The position numbers and the translations under genes were made by a program. The notes below the pieces were generated by a model. The model did not search any database. It saw nothing but the letters and a program-made list of their open reading frames with translations, and was not told where the DNA came from. A stretch of 5,394 nt of DNA from Minisyncoccota bacterium (GTDB taxonomy: Bacteria; Patescibacteriota; Minisyncoccia; Phycocordibacterales; UBA2100), in contig JAGOTU010000062.1 of assembly GCA_018061585.1 (NCBI GenBank), forward strand, positions 1-5,394. Reading direction: 5' to 3'. Shown piece after piece: positions 4,724 to 5,394 of this stretch. Position 1 is the stretch's first letter, and every line of letters starts with the position of its first letter.

Positions 4724-4896
4724 TGTAGGTGTCTAAGTCGCGCCTCTCACGAGTGCGCCGCGGACTGTTACGTCGTCCAATCCGAAACTTGCTGGCAAAT
4801 GCCGCTCGCAACTTATTGTCTTCTACCCGCATGGGGGGAGAACCGTGTCGACGCTGACACGGAGCATGGGTTCGGCCGGGGCCGTCCTCAAGTTCT
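4691..4896 (-). ncRNA. Candidate structured small RNA, unrecognised (about 200 nt)
   Basis: Between the MAPEG stop (4949) and the terminator lies about 220 bases without a convincing gene. A promoter-like pair at 4903-4930 predicts a start near 4896. The predicted RNA contains a 7-bp hairpin, CCGTGTC/GACACGG with a 6-base loop; a nested hairpin TTGC-GAGC-GGCA-TT-TGCC-A-GCAA; a GGAC/GTCC pair; and the 11-bp terminator. It does not show the hallmarks of SRP RNA, RNase P RNA or tmRNA (no GGAAGGAAGCAGCC-type loop, no GAGGAAAGUCC, no tRNA-like 3' end). A 47-codon ATG frame (4689-4832) exists but reads through the terminator stem and lacks a ribosome-binding site. Alternative: it is simply the 3' untranslated region of the MAPEG gene. 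Confidence 0.35.
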
Positions 4897-4902
4897 TTCT
4901 GC

Positions 4903-4930
4903 AGTATGCCAATTACCGGGGACGAAGCAA
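4903..4930 (-). promoter_or_regulatory. Candidate promoter of the putative small RNA
   Basis: -35-like TTGCTT (4930-4925), 16-base spacer ending TGG, and -10 CATACT (4908-4903), close to consensus TATACT. Geometry and TGG extension match the other promoters, although no protein start follows at a suitable distance. Confidence 0.4.
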
Positions 4931-4948
4931 GATAGCTGGACCCCGCCA

Positions 4949-5394
4949 CTAAGAAAGCATGTAGAGTACGTAACAAATAAGCCCCAGATTGAGGTACGCC
5001 GTGGCCGACATACCTGGAGCACGGTAGAGCGGATCGATGCGGTACCCGATCCAAAAAACGATCCGTGCAATGACGAACCAGATCGCAGCGGCCCAGATCA
5101 CGTGCAGATGAGTGAATGGCAGCACAGTGGAGGCAGTGAGCGATGCGACCAGGAACACAAAATTCTGCTGGAGCGTATTGTCGGTCACGCGGCCATCGAT
5201 CTCCATCGCGGCGCTCTCTGCGTGACGTGTCGGATCAATTGCCTCGCTCAGAAATCGCTTGTTTCCTACGGTAATCATCATGATAAAGAACGGGAGGATC
5301 GCGAATAAATTCGCCGCTAGCGCGTACGCGAGGCGGTTGCCGGTGTTATCCATGATATGCGACTCAGGCACGACCGTAGAGAGTACCCATACAC
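4949..5394 (-). CDS. MAPEG-family integral membrane protein, possibly 5'-truncated by the window edge
   Basis: Four hydrophobic spans are visible: LAYALAANLFAILPFFIMM, NFVFLVASLTASTVLPF, HVIWAAAIWFVIARIVFWIG and AYLNLGLICYVLYML. The NTLQQNFVF segment after span 1 and the ARIVFWIGYRIDPLYRAPG segment match the MAPEG (membrane-associated eicosanoid and glutathione metabolism) pattern of N-x-x-x-Q/E-N and R-x-x-x-x-x-GY-x-x-x-P-x-R-x-x-G. Relatives are trimeric membrane glutathione transferases or peroxidases; most bacterial ones are uncharacterised. The frame stays open to the window edge (147 visible residues). GTG at 5371 and ATG at 5353 are possible starts but neither has a ribosome-binding site, so the true start probably lies outside or is leaderless. 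No terminator follows directly; the next hairpin is about 225 bases on. Confidence 0.75.
   Translation of the reverse strand, partial: VWVLSTVVPESHIMDNTGNRLAYALAANLFAILPFFIMMITVGNKRFLSEAIDPTRHAESAAMEIDGRVTDNTLQQNFVFLVASLTASTVLPFTHLHVIWAAAIWFVIARIVFWIGYRIDPLYRAPGMSATAYLNLGLICYVLYMLS

Noticed and set aside
4791..4870. A 14-codon minus frame (MLRVSVDTVLPPCG) with slight similarity (RVS, V-x-P, PCG near the end) to the 27-residue microprotein
   Set aside because: Too short for the similarity to mean anything, and no ribosome-binding site. Comparative data would be needed.
4689..5054. A 121-codon minus frame between the MAPEG gene and the terminator, and its inner 47-codon ATG frame (4689-4832)
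   Set aside because: It overlaps the MAPEG coding region, reads straight through the terminator stem and T-tract, and has no ribosome-binding site.
1..5394. Integron-like gene cassette array, CRISPR, tRNA or insertion sequence
   Set aside because: The one-gene units recall cassettes, but intergenic regions hold simple terminators without repeated attC-like sites. No spaced direct repeats, cloverleaf, or paired terminal inverted repeats with a transposase were found by eye.

Overview
The window looks like a compact, gene-dense bacterial chromosome segment. Nearly every gene is short, stands alone and is bracketed by its own promoter and hairpin terminator. Small unrecognised proteins, a minimal GIY-YIG protein and short intergenic gaps suggest a reduced genome of the Candidate Phyla Radiation (Patescibacteria, Parcubacteria-like). 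That is an inference from style and from the GIY-YIG protein's resemblance to family members common there; no rRNA or other phylogenetic marker is present. No phage structural, transposase or integrase gene is visible.

Layout, left to right. A GIY-YIG nuclease-like gene (minus) runs off the left edge. Next come a tryptophan-rich 79-residue protein (272-511, minus) and an unrecognised acidic 150-residue protein (660-1112, minus), each with a ribosome-binding site and a terminator. A divergent promoter region (about 1150-1194) drives that gene one way and the only plus-strand gene the other: a small ATP-dependent polynucleotide ligase (1235-2218) with motifs I, III, IV, V and VI. It converges on an ornithine cyclodeaminase gene (2270-3265, minus) across a shared hairpin. 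Upstream of the cyclodeaminase is a tiny transcription unit with a 27-codon ORF (3330-3413) between two terminators. Then follow a 68-residue protein (3498-3704), an unrecognised 273-residue protein (3809-4630), a roughly 200-base stretch with no convincing gene but with a promoter, hairpins and a terminator (about 4691-4896, a candidate small RNA), and a MAPEG-type four-helix membrane protein that runs to or past the right edge.

The genes do not form an evident pathway. Ligase and GIY-YIG protein act on nucleic acid, the cyclodeaminase makes proline from ornithine, and MAPEG proteins handle glutathione- or lipid-type substrates. The strongest collective signal is regulatory. Five promoters share an extended -10 element beginning TGG (TGG-CACTRT, TGG-CATACT, TGG-TACAAA), and several -35 or -10 elements lie in or directly against the T-tract of the preceding terminator. 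Two or three genes (GIY-YIG, 27-codon ORF, cyclodeaminase) lack a ribosome-binding site and have a -10 box so close that the transcript would be leaderless or nearly so.
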